Origin: Nemertoderma westbladi
Taxonomy: Eukaryota; Xenacoelomorpha; Nemertodermatida; Nemertodermatidae
Direction: 5' to 3'
Assembly (NCBI GenBank): GCA_032718475.1
Contig: JAUCBJ010004803.1
Coordinates: 1 to 49,123 of the forward strand
Length of the DNA: 49,123 nucleotides
Each line of letters opens with the position of its first letter. Position 1 is the stretch's first letter. The position numbers were made by a program, and so were the translations under genes. The notes beneath the pieces are model-generated. The model saw nothing but the letters and a program-made list of their open reading frames with translations, did no database searches and had not been told where the DNA came from. Shown here piece by piece: positions 11,819 through 22,594 of this stretch.

Positions 11819-13618
11819 ATGGTTGAATCTGACGTCGACATTCCTGATTGGCTGTACGATGAGGCGATATTAACTACTGAACCGCCAATTAGCCAAGATA
11901 ATCTGGTAGGCCTGTTTACTCCGCCTAACATTGTCATACAACTGTATAAGTTGGCGGCAGTTATTGACGAAGTTTTCAGCTCATGTGGAATTGTTTACTG
12001 GGCCACTGGAGGTAAATCACGTTGTGCAGCCAATTCCTACATTATTATCGGTATTATAATTTTGGTATAAGCCTATGTCAGTATGTTTCAATCTAGCTAA
12101 TATTACGTTAACTTCACCAACCCGCGGTAGTAAGTAACTACATTTTTATAACACTACATAGCGATTTCTTTGTTCTTTGAACAAATACTTGCCAAATGAA
12201 ATGACTTGCAAATTGAATCCGCTACGCACATCCTTTGTGAATCCATGCAAAATATATTGCGTAACTTTTTTGTACCTACCATCTGTAGGTTGTTGGCGTC
12301 GACTGCAACGTATTAAGTTAGGCCTAATAGCCTAATACAAATCCCACACGTAATTATTACTTACTTATTAATTTACTTAACTTATTGTTTATTTTGGTTT
12401 CCATAGGAACGCTATTGGGAGCCGTTCGTCACGGCGGGTTAGTGCCCTGGGACGACGATGTAGACGTCTGCGTCTACGGTAAACAGTTGGCCAACACGAT
12501 GAGCGCTGTCCGGGTTGCCTTAGCAACTAGAGACTGTTGCATTGTTGAGGCCCCAACGTTTGGTTACAGAGTCTTCCGGCAAACCGATTCCGGTTTATCA
12601 TCCCCCGGTACGTGTCTGTGTAGTTGCTATAGCAACTGTACACATAAATATCTACGTCTTGGGGACTTTTATCAGAGTTCCAACTCACCGGAAACTAATG
12701 TAGAAAACTACTAAGAGTTGTTAGGGAATTTATTTTTTTCTTGAAATGCCAGGAAATTTATGTAAAATATGGACAACTCAAGGAATTTGATCATGAATGA
12801 AATTTAAGAGTCTCACTATGCAGTCAGGTAGACAGGCTATTTTATGCTGTAAAAAAAAATTCCCCAGGGTGTCTCGGCTGGCACTTAGTGAATATTTACT
12901 TTGTTACTGTAAGCGAAGGACAGCAGCCTCACGCAATTGCAAAACCATGAAACTTCTAACGCTCATATCTCAGTTATTTTCAATTAAATTATTTTATTGA
13001 ATTACGTATTTGTTATTCTTGTACGGCCAGCCTTCTAACGGTACCAACCAACAAATCACTATAAGGTAGCAGAATAACTGCGGTGTAACTGGTACAATGT
13101 CGCCTGAGACACTTTCTCAAACGCTTGTAGCTAAAGATTGAAAGCAAAATTAAAATTCTGGCTCACCCAGTAAGGAGGAGGGAAGTGGAACTAACTCTGT
13201 TTCAAATTTCATGTAATCTCATTAAGATTTCAGTAAACTACGACTTTTTTTGGGGGGGGGGGGGGGGGGGGGTGTACCTGAATATCAACACTAACACTAT
13301 ATTAAGGGACATAGTGTTCATTAATACTAAGTGTGTCTCATTGTCTAATAATTTATTCTAGAACATGCAAATCGGTACCCTTTTGTTGACATATGGACGA
13401 TGACGTCACCACAGTTTAGGGAGGCGGTCTATCCTTCTGTGAAACATGCCAGACACTCCTGGAGGGAGGAGTGGCATGCGGTTGCCACAGTAACACCAAT
13501 AGAACGTCGACAATTCGGCGGTGGTTTTATCTGTTGTCCCTCGCAACCTTACGACTACTTAAACCGGTATCTAGGTTGGTATAGAAATCTTAACTACTTA
13601 ACAATCAACAAATCTTAA
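11819..13618 (+). CDS. LicD/fukutin-family nucleotidyltransferase-fold protein, three exons
   Basis: Exons 11819-12011, 12407-12607 and 13362-13618 join in frame across GT-AG introns to give a complete 216-residue protein. The start lies in a strong Kozak context (CCACCATGG). The first junction completes the motif GTLLGAVRHGG, followed by LVPWDDDVDV, the signature of the LicD family (LicD choline-phosphate transferases, fukutin and FKRP). The clustered aspartates are the expected metal-binding residues. Exon 3 supplies YPFVDIW and a C-terminal PIERRQFGG...YLNRYLG segment that also fit the family. The family transfers phospho-sugar or phosphocholine groups to glycans; the substrate here is unknown. 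No signal peptide or membrane anchor is visible, unlike fukutin, so it may be cytosolic or part of a longer gene. A possible AATAAA lies at 13867. Intron 2 holds a dispersed repeat that ends near the exon 3 acceptor. Confidence 0.75.
12890..13340. repeat. Dispersed diverged repeat, copy 1 (inside intron 2)
   Basis: This copy aligns with 14195-14580 in the same orientation. Shared blocks are CTCATATCTCAG, AACGCTTGTAGCTAAAGATT and CTCTGTTTCAAATTTCATG. It holds a 21-base G run (13252-13272) and ends just before the exon 3 acceptor of the LicD-type gene. It is noncoding, and the class is unknown. Confidence 0.75.
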
Positions 13619-13983
13619 CAACATTTATTAATAATTGTTCAATGGGAAAGATCTGGGAAAAATCTCAATGATGCCATTATTGGTGGCGTCTCCGTCCATG
13701 GTTATAACCTTGGGGGTGGGTCTATAGTGAATGGAGAAAGGGTCTAAAATTTAATTTTTAATTAATTTACTGAATACGTCCGTAAGGAAGAATTAGCCAT
13801 ATAAATATTATTAACTATTTTTGATAATCGTGGATATCTTATTATCTTTTTAAACGCAACGTTTCAAATAAATCCTACTATTATTTTTATTCCAAAATTA
13901 CTTTTTAATACCGAGTTGTTATGTGTGTATGTTGCCATTTGATAACTTTAGTAGAAGCGAACATTTTGCATCACAACAAACTG

Positions 13984-14143
13984 TAACATTACATCCAGAG
14001 CGAGAAGTAATGTAGGCTCTAGCTCTAAACGAATAACATTACATCCAGAGCGAGAAGTAATGTAGGCTCTAGCTCTAAACGAATAACATTACATCCAGAG
14101 CGAGAAGTAATGTAGGCTCTAGCTCTAAACGAATAACATTACA
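13984..14143. repeat. 50-bp tandem triplicate
   Basis: Three identical 50-bp units begin TAACATTACATCCAGAGCGA at 13984, 14034 and 14084, with a partial fourth at 14134. The copies are perfect, so the expansion is recent. Each unit holds the short self-complementary word TAACATTAC and the inverted pair CATTACATCC/GTAATG. Confidence 0.9.
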
Positions 14144-14194
14144 ATTTATTAATACAATTACAATTAGATTATGATGCATTTATTATATGGAATA

Positions 14195-14580
14195 AAATAG
14201 CCTCGCGCAGGTGCATAACCATGCAACATTTGAAGGCTCATATCTCAGCTATTTTTCAACGAAATTCAAAATGTGTTACGTATTTGGAATCCTTGCGCGG
14301 TCAGCTTTCTATCAGTACCAGCAAATCACTAAAAGGTTGAATAATAACTGCAGTGTAACTGGTGTAATATCGTTGAAGACACTTTTTTTAAACGCTTGTA
14401 GCTAAAGATTGAAAGCAAAAATAAAAATTATGGCTCACCCAGTCAGTGGTCGGGAGGTGAAACTATCTCTGTTTCAAATTTCATGCAATCTCGTTACGAT
14501 TTGTAGAAAAATTATGGGGGCGGGGATGTCACTGAATTACGACACTATATTCTAGGACATGGTGTAGTACCATTAGAAAC
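14195..14580. repeat. Dispersed diverged repeat, copy 2
   Basis: This is the second member of the pair described at 12890-13340. It ends close to the left end of the Tc1/mariner-like element at 14600. The two copies flank exon 3 of the LicD-type gene. Confidence 0.75.
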
Positions 14581-14599
14581 ATGGAACCTAGTCGATATA

Positions 14600-15864
14600 C
14601 AGTCACGCTCTCCACCACAATACTTTTGTTCCACCTACTCCACCTGAATCCACGTTGGCCACTTTCACCTGATATCCACCCATAGTCCACCCACGTACTC
14701 CACTCAACTTACATCTTAATGTTGTTTGTCTGTCAATAATGCAACAGTTCCCAATCATAACAACTATTATTATTTGTAACTTAATCTCGGATCTGTTCAA
14801 TTGTGGGGAATTCCTGTGAAATTTGGCCTGCAGCGCAGCGGTTTTTGAGTAATACAGAAGGGTTTCCAGACCCAAGGTACCAAGACACCATTCTGGAGTC
14901 TGGAGGAGGGCTGATAACAATCATACTACACAACCATACAGTCATGTGCGTGCAGGCCTTTGTTTAATGTTTGCCAATTAAAATAAAACATACTGTGTTT
15001 CGATTAATCTTATACAGGTAATAGCACATTGCGATCTACTGTAGGTGGGTTTTCCCTTATGTAAGTAATAATAACTCTGGATGCTCCCTGTATTAAGGAT
15101 TATAGAAGCCCTGTAGGCACACTGTATAGAAAAAATTTACAGCAATTCGAATTGCCGCTTTAAATAAACAGCATTTCGTCACTAACTGCTACAAATATAC
15201 AACTAATTTGATTGATTGACAGAGACTAACAACGTTGTTAGGTTAGAATGTTGATACATTCTAAATTCAATATAGATTTCAACGAATTATTTTTATTATA
15301 TTCAAATTAAAGAATAATATTATGCATTAAATGCGATATTATAAAATGTGGCAATTGGCAATTGGCAATTTAATAGCTGTTTTCAATACTAAATGATCAA
15401 TTGATGGAATGGGGCAGGTTCCGGATGCACATTATACATTATTGTAACTAAATCAATAAACCAAAGTTAATATAACAAGTTATAGTTTTATTTTTGAATG
15501 TTATGAGCTGTTATTTGCGTCGATTTTTTCCCATGAGAGGGATGAAGTTTCATTGTGTGAAGGTGCGTTTATTAACATATAATTATATAGCAGAACTTAG
15601 TTGACATTTTGTCTCTTTTACATCATTACCAATATCCATGGAACATCAAGGGGATTATATCACTATCACAGCCGGGGGCTATTAAAATTTATCCAGCTAA
15701 CTTCCGACTAAATCCAACTAGATCCACGATTTTTGTTGGAAATAGGGTTCCACCTTGTGTCAACATGTTTTGTCTGCCATAGCCAACAATAGGAGCACTC
15801 GGATTTTTTTACTATGGACTCGGATTCAGGTGGATAAACGGCATTGTGGTGGAGCGCGTGACTG
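14600..15864. mobile_element. Non-autonomous Tc1/mariner-like transposon, 1265 bp
   Basis: The left end CAGTCACGCTCTCCACCACA is mirrored at the right end (inverse CAGTCACGCGCTCCACCACA). Homology extends about 55 bp inward with a small indel (CCACCTGAATCC in both arms). TA lies immediately outside both ends (14598-14599 and 15865-15866). CAGT termini and a TA duplication are the hallmarks of the IS630/Tc1/mariner superfamily, and 1.27 kb is a typical length. I find no transposase frame or DDE/D motif; the longest frames (105 and 66 codons) look accidental. It is therefore a deletion derivative or a decayed copy. Confidence 0.7.
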
Positions 15865-15865
15865 T

Positions 15866-16860
15866 ACAACCTCAATGTACAACAGTGATAGTCCGAAAAC
15901 GATACCAAAAACGGAGTACTCGCACAAAAAATAAAGGTAAATTACGATCAATAAGTTTAGTAAATAATTTATAATGGTTGACGAAATCGAAGGCTTTTCA
16001 ACAATCAAGAAATACAGCATATACAGGGCTATATCATTAGTAAGGTAATATTGTATGATTTCTTTTAGCGTGTAAACACATAGTTCTCTACCTAGACCTT
16101 TTTTAGAACCAAATTGTGAGTCCGTTGTATGCAGGAGTTCAATATAACGATTAAGGTAAACAAGTTCTAGAATTTCACTTACAGAAGTAGATATAGCAAT
16201 GGTTATCTGAGTCAGTTATGTCTGCATTCTTATCCTTAACAAGAGGAATTAGATTGCTGTCCATAAGAGACTCAGGAATGTATCCGTGAACATTAATAAT
16301 AGAGAAAAGTAGAGATAGCTGTATGGATAGGCTAGCAGGACCATGCTTAAAATTCTCACTGACTAGCCCATCATCAGGTCCAGCACATTTACCACTAGCT
16401 AGATTACTTATCCCAAGTGACACTTCAACAGGCGATACAGCCATGTCTTTCGTGTAAATAATATTTATAAACTTATTTTCAACAGACCACTTAAGAGAAT
16501 CATTATTCACTGAGTTGTACAAATTAGAAAATGTATTTTTTTTAAATTCACAAATTTGCACATCCCCAACGGCACTACCAACCTTTCCAGACAAAGGGGT
16601 GCTCGAACATTCACATTGCGCCAGAAATTATTTACATTGTTACTGGTTAAAGAATTCGCAATACGGTCGCTACGAAGTTGCTGCTCATTAGACTTGCATT
16701 GACGCATTGAGCGTTTAAATGTCAGTTTCGATTTTATGTAAAGGTCATAAATTGGTCAAAAACGAGGACAGCCATTGGACCTCCAGATTTTAAAATTAAA
16801 CCTGGATTCGTCATAATGGTCCTTAACTAGATCATTCCAGCCTGGAACATGATTTTTATT
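15866..16860 (-). pseudogene. LINE reverse transcriptase fragment, frameshifted
   Basis: On the minus strand, pieces of a non-LTR ORF2 follow one another across frameshifts. These are a linker with VPGWNDLVKDHYDESRF...WRSNGCPR (about 16855-16740), MRQCKSNEQQLRSDRIA (16707-16507), the RT entry block with SNLASGKCAGPDDGLVSENF and SNLIPLVKDKNADITDSDN (16594-16175), and further RT blocks to about 15870. It lacks endonuclease, the YADD-type catalytic block and the 3' end. It stops at the right edge of the Tc1-like element, but I cannot find its continuation on the other side. The clade is probably CR1/L2-like. It is not the same family as the LINE at 17190-19020. Confidence 0.8.
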
Positions 16861-17189
16861 TGAATTATTAACTGAGCTTTAATCAACTTTTTATACTAGC
16901 TCTAAAGTTAGATAATTTTTTATTATAAATAAACGACTGGGTAATAGACATGTTAGCTATTTATTTTGAAATAATTACTATTTCGCGTTTTCCGCATGTG
17001 AGGAGTCCAGCAACAAGTTTCCTGTGTTACCTTGAAGGTTTATAAATTACAGTATAAGTTAGTTAAAGTAACGAATGAAAGTGGAGTAGAGTACTGTATC
17101 TGTACTGTACAAACATACACTGACTGAAGTCGTGTTAGGTCCAGCCCCGTTAGATTCCTGATTTAACCTGATCCTTTCCTACTGGTATG

Positions 17190-19020
17190 GTACCTACTAC
17201 TACTACTACTAGGATCGGCATGCTGCATTGCAGCTGCATTTTTAAGAATGCTGTGCCGGCTTATCGGCAAAATTGCACCGCCACAACTCCCTATCACCCA
17301 TGACATTTGCTAGATCATCCGCATCTTCAAGGCCAGTGTCCTTTAAGATGCGTCTCAAAAAAGTCATGGGCTGTCCACCATGCTTATTCACTCCATGAGG
17401 CTGCCAAAGTACAAGATTATGCACTGGCTGGCCCTCACGGCGAAAGCAATGTCCTGCAAAGCGGAGGCGATTTTGTTCTAGTGTCAAGCTTGGGGGAACC
17501 AATGAGACACCTCCAATGTTATATAGTGTCTGGTTGGAGATGTGTGCATTGTACTTGACACAATGAATCCGGCGTAGCATTCTTGTGAATGTGCCATCCA
17601 GAGATTTGGTGTCCTCAGCAGTTAGAGCCCAGCATGGACTCCCATAGAGGAGTACTGGAACTACTGCTGCTCTAAATAATCGGACCTTAAGTTTCCGATT
17701 AATTCTTGGTGACTTCCAAATTCTGGAAAGCCTATTCAAGGCTGCCCATGCCTTTCCCTTACGTATTCGAAGGTCCTCACCTGACTTCCGGATCCATGAT
17801 CCCAGGTAACAGAAGTCATCCACATGCTCAAGCATACCATCTTTTGAGCTTATGCTCATCCGATCAGAGACTTGCTGAGGACTTTCAAAGTTAACTGTCA
17901 AAATTTTGGTCTTTCTGGAGTTAATAAAAAGACTAACACTAGAAGCAGCATGTTCTAATGAGCTGAGGAGCCGTTGGGCTCCCTCTAGTGATTCTGAGAG
18001 TACTCCTAAGTCATCAGCAAAGTCTAGATCAGTTAGGTACTTGGCAGGATTTCCTCGACTTCTGGAGCCAGTAGGTGGAGTTATCATCACCTCATCATCA
18101 TTATGGTGATCTAAGGACATGCGTAGAACATAGTCAACAACAATTATGAACAAGAATGGTGCAAGGGTGTCTCCCTGGAGGACGCCCCATAACACTTCAA
18201 ATGGTTCTGTGTCACCGTCAACAGTAGACACAAATGTTGTCGAACCATCATATACTGATCTGATTGCTGCAATAATTTCATCAGGAATCCCATATAATGA
18301 AAGTATGCTGAACATACGTGAGCGAGAGACTGAATCAAAGGCCTTGAAGAAGTCAACAAAGATAACAGCCAGATGTCTGTCTTTCTTTTTTGATAACTCT
18401 TCAACTATCCTTCTAAGTGCCAAAATGGGCTCCATGGTCCCACGACCTTTACGGGACCCATTCTGATTTCCATGGAGCAGTCTCTCAATGGGATCCCTGA
18501 TGCGATTTAATATAATTATATTGTATAGCTTTGCAGCAATCGAGATCAATGAGATTCCCCGAAAAGAACCATAGAGTGTTAGGTTGCCCTTCTTGGGAAC
18601 TGGCACCAACTTATTTGTTTTCATTTCTTGTGGGACTCTTGTTGTTCGGTACATGTCTACTATGATGGGATAGATGAGCTTTAAACACTCAGGTATTTTA
18701 AAGACCGCAGGGGGAACACCATCTACTCCACTGGCACAATTGGTCTTAATGCTCTTTGCAGCAGCCGAAACAATCCATTTCCAGAGATAAAATCCTGAAG
18801 ATGGACGGAATCTCGGTTAACACTATTGCTATAGACCCAGGGAGATGTAGGTGATTGATGCAGACTTGCATTAAAGTCTCCCAGGAATGTTAAGAATGCA
18901 TGCTGATCCACTCCATCAGTAGCTGCTTGTAGATTCTGGTAGAAATTTTCCACCGTTTTTTTACCTCCTCTACAGGGGCAACACTAGTTGGAGAGTAGCA
19001 CACAATCAGAACCACCTTAG
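17190..19020 (-). pseudogene. RTE-like non-LTR retrotransposon, 5'-truncated with internal deletion
   Basis: The longest piece is an open minus-strand frame (18654-17242, 470 codons) carrying reverse transcriptase. It shows NGSRKGRGTMEPI, VIFVDFFKAFDSVSR, GVLQGDTLAPFLF and the catalytic FADD (in LDFADDLGVL), then the C-terminal RLRFAGHCFRR...DRELWR segment common in RTE-type elements. The RT frame extends upstream to about 18790 without a start codon. Next to it, 18953-18723 (in the same frame to about 19010) encodes the end of an endonuclease (HAFLTFLGDFNA). Endonuclease and RT are joined too closely, implying an internal deletion near 18780. The 3' end carries a trinucleotide tail (17195-17211, GTA repeats on the element strand). 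Confidence 0.85.
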
Positions 19021-19380
19021 GAAACTTCTTAGCTTAATGGTACCTAACATTGTAACATTCAAGGGACCTAACCGCCTGTTGGACATGTCTCAGTGGAACC
19101 TAAGTGGTGGAAAGTCTTACCCAATGGAACCTAATGTGACGTTTATTTTTAGTGATATAATTATTTTTAGTGGATTTGCAATATTTTTTTTTGTTATGAT
19201 ATATATTATATAGTAATAAAACTTGTGTTTATACAGTACAAATGTTTATCGAGGAAAGAGTAATCTATTTTCTCTCGCTTTGTTTTTAGGTGAAGATTGG
19301 AGGGAAATTGGAAAAACTCATTTCCTTGATCATTCATCGATGAGTTTTAAGAAAACAGTTTCATTCCAGCTGACAGATGA

Positions 19381-22300
19381 CCTTCTACAACCAGCCAAAC
19401 CCTGGCTAGATTAAACCGCTCCTTCTACAACCAGCCAAACCCTGGCTAGATTAAACCGCTCATTCTGCAACCAGCCAAACCCTGGCTAGATTAAACCGCT
19501 GAATTAAATCCCGGATTAAATCACTCCTTCTACAACCAACCAACCCTGGCTGGATTAAACCGCTCCTTCTACAACCACCCAAACTCTGGCTGGACTAAAC
19601 CGCTCCTTCTGCAACCAGCTAAACCCTGGCTGGATTAAACCGCTCCTTCTGCAACCAGCCAAACCCTGGCTAGATTAAACCGCGCATTCTGCAACCAACC
19701 AAACCCTGGCTGGATTAAATCACTCCTTCTACAACCAACCAACCCTGGCTGGAGTAAACCGCTCCTTCTACAACCAACCAAACCCTGGCTGGATTAAACC
19801 GCTCCTTCTACAACCACCCAAACTCTGGCTGGACTAAACCGCTCCTTCTGCAACCAGCTAAACCCTGGCTGGATTAAACCGCTCCTTCTGCAACCAGCCA
19901 AACCCTGGCTGGATTAAACCGATCCTTCTGCAACCAACCAAACCCTGGCTGGATTAAATCACTCCTTCTACAACCAACCAACCCTGGCTGGAGTAAACCG
20001 CTCCTTCTACAACCACCCAAACCCTGGCTGGATTAAACCGCTCCTTCTACAACCACCCAAACCCTGGCTGGACTAAACCGCTCCTTCTGCAACCAGCTAC
20101 ACTAAACCCTGGCTGGATTAAACCGCTCCTTCTGCAACCAGCCAAACCCTGGCTGGATTAAACCGCTCCTTCTGCAACCAACCAAACCCTGGCTGGATTA
20201 AATCACTCCTTCTACAACCAACCAACCCTGGCTGGAGTAAACCGCTCCTTCTACAACCAACCAAACCCTGGCTGGATTAAACCGATCCTTCTGCAACCAG
20301 CCAAACCCTGGCTGGATTAAACCGCTCCTTCTACAACCAACCAACCCTGGCTGGAGTAAACCACTCCTTCTACAACCAACCAACCCTGGCTGGAGTAAAC
20401 CACTCCTTCTACAACCAACCAAACCCTGGCTGGATTAAACCGCTCCTTCTACAACCAACTAAACTCTGGCTGGATTAAACCGCTCCTTCTGCAACCAGCC
20501 AAACCCTGGCTGGATTAAACCGCTCCTTCTACAACCAACCAAACCCTGGCTGGATTAAACCGCTCCTTCTACAACCAACCAAACCCTGGCTGGATTAAAC
20601 CGCTCCTTCTACAACCAACCAAACCCTGGCTGGATTAAACCGATCCTTCTGCAACCAACCAAACCCTGGCTGGATTAAACCGCTCCTTCTGCAACCAACC
20701 AAACCCTGGCTGGATTAAATCACTCCTTCTACAACCAACCAACCCTGGCTGGAGTAAACCGCTCCTTCTACAACCACCCAAACCCTGGCTGGATTAAACC
20801 GATCCTTCTGCAACCAGCCAAACCCTGGCTGGATTAAACCGCTCCTTCTACAACCAACCAAACCCTGGCTGGATTAAATCACTCCTTCTACAACCAACCA
20901 ACCAACCCTGGCTGGAGTAAACCACTCCTTCTACAACCAACCAACCCTGGCTGGAGTAAACCACTCCTTCTACAACCAACCAAACCCTGGCTGGATTAAA
21001 CCGCTCCTTCTACAACCAACTAAACTCTGGCTGGATTAAACCGCTCCTTCTGCAACCAGCCAAACCCTGGCTGGATTAAACCGCTCCTTCTACAACCAGC
21101 CAAACCCTGGCTGGATTAAACCGCTCCTGCAACCAGCCAAACCCTGGCTGGATTAAACCGCTCCTTCTACAACCAACTAAACTCTGGCTGGATTAAACCG
21201 CTCCTTCTGCAACCAGCCAAACCCTGGCTGGATTAAACCGCTCCTTCTACAACCAACTAAACTCTGGCTGGAATAAACCGCTCCTTCTACAACCAGCCAA
21301 ACCCTGGCTGGATTAAACCGCTCCTTCTACAACCAACTAAACTCTGGCTGGATTAAACCGCTCCTTCTACAACCAGCCAAACCCTGGCTGGATTAAACCG
21401 CTCCTTCTGCAACCAGCTAAACCCTGGCTGGATTAAACCGCTCCTTCTGCAACCAGCCAAACCCTGGCTAGATTAAACCGCGCATTCTGCAACCAACCAA
21501 ACCCTGGCTGGATTAAATCACTCCTTCTACAACCAACCAACCCTGGCTGGAGTAAACCGCTCCTTCTACAACCAACCAAACCCTGGCTGGATTAAACCGA
21601 TCCTTCTGCAACCAGCCAAACCCTGGCTGGATTAAACCGCTCCTTCTGCAACCAACCAAACCCTGGCTGGATTAAACCGCTCCTTCTAGGCAACCAGACC
21701 AAACCCTGGCTGGATTAAACCGCTCCTTCTACAACCAACCAAACCCTGGCTGGATTAAACCGCTCCTTCTACAACCAACCAAACCCTGGCTGGATTAAAC
21801 CGCTCCTTCTACAACCAACCAAACCCTGGCTGGATTAAACCGCTCCTTCTGCAACCAGCCAAACCCTGGCTGGATTAAACCGCTCCTTCTACAACCAACC
21901 AAACCCTGGCTGGATTAAACCGCTCCTTCTACAACCAACTAAACTCTGGCTGGATTAAACCGCTCCTTCTACAACCAACTAAACTCTGGCTGGATTAAAC
22001 CGCTCCTTCTGCAACCAGCCAAACCCTGGCTGGATTAAACCGCTCCTTCTACAACCAACTAAACTCTGGCTGGATTAAACCGCTCCTTCTGCAACCAGCC
22101 AAACCCTGGCTGGATTAAACCGCTCCTTCTACAACCAACCAAACCCTGGCTGGATTAAACCGCTCCTTCTACAACCAACCAAACCCTGGCTGGATTAAAC
22201 CGCTCCTTCTACAACCAACTAAACTCTGGCTGGATTAAACCGCTCCTTCTGCAACCAGCCAAACCCTGGCTGGATTAAACCGCTCCTTCTACAACCAACC

Positions 22301-22570
22301 AAACCCTGGCTGGATTAAACCGCTCCTTCTACAACCAACTAAACTCTGGCTGGATTAAACCGCTCCTTCTGCAACCAGCCAAACCCTGGCTGGATTAAAC
22401 CGCTCCTTCTGCAACCAGCCAAACCCTGGCTGGATTAAACCGCTCCTTCTGCAACCAGCCAAACCCTGGCTGGATTAAACCGATCCTTCTACAACCAACT
22501 AAACTCTGGCTGGATTAAACCGCTCCTGCAACCAGCCAAACCCTGGCTGGATTAAACCAGCCAAAATATG
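19381..22570. repeat. 40-bp minisatellite, about 79 copies
   Basis: The unit is CTCCTTCTACAACCAACCAA followed by ACCCTGGCTGGATTAAACCG. Common variants are CCAGCC for CCAACC, GCAACC for ACAACC, and AAATCACTCC for AAACCGCTCC. Many units contain the inverted pair CCAGCC...GGCTGG and could form a small hairpin. Variants cluster in runs, for example the AACCAACTAAACTCTGG type from 21000 to 22500, showing higher-order duplication. The right edge is fused to the fibrinogen-domain pseudogene at about 22570-22600. The unit is not a multiple of 3 and the array has no sustained long frame. Confidence 0.95.
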
Positions 22571-22594
22571 GTTGGATTAAACTCGCGATTTCAT

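Noticed and set aside
15866-16860. Tc1-like element inserted into the LINE, with the LINE continuing to its left
   Set aside because: I could not find any LINE homology left of 14598, so the LINE may simply end there or the insertion may have been accompanied by a deletion.
19223-19414. Exon upstream of the 40-bp array (TTTTTAG acceptor-like word at about 19290)
   Set aside because: The 63-codon frame runs into the minisatellite and has no recognisable domain or partner exon.
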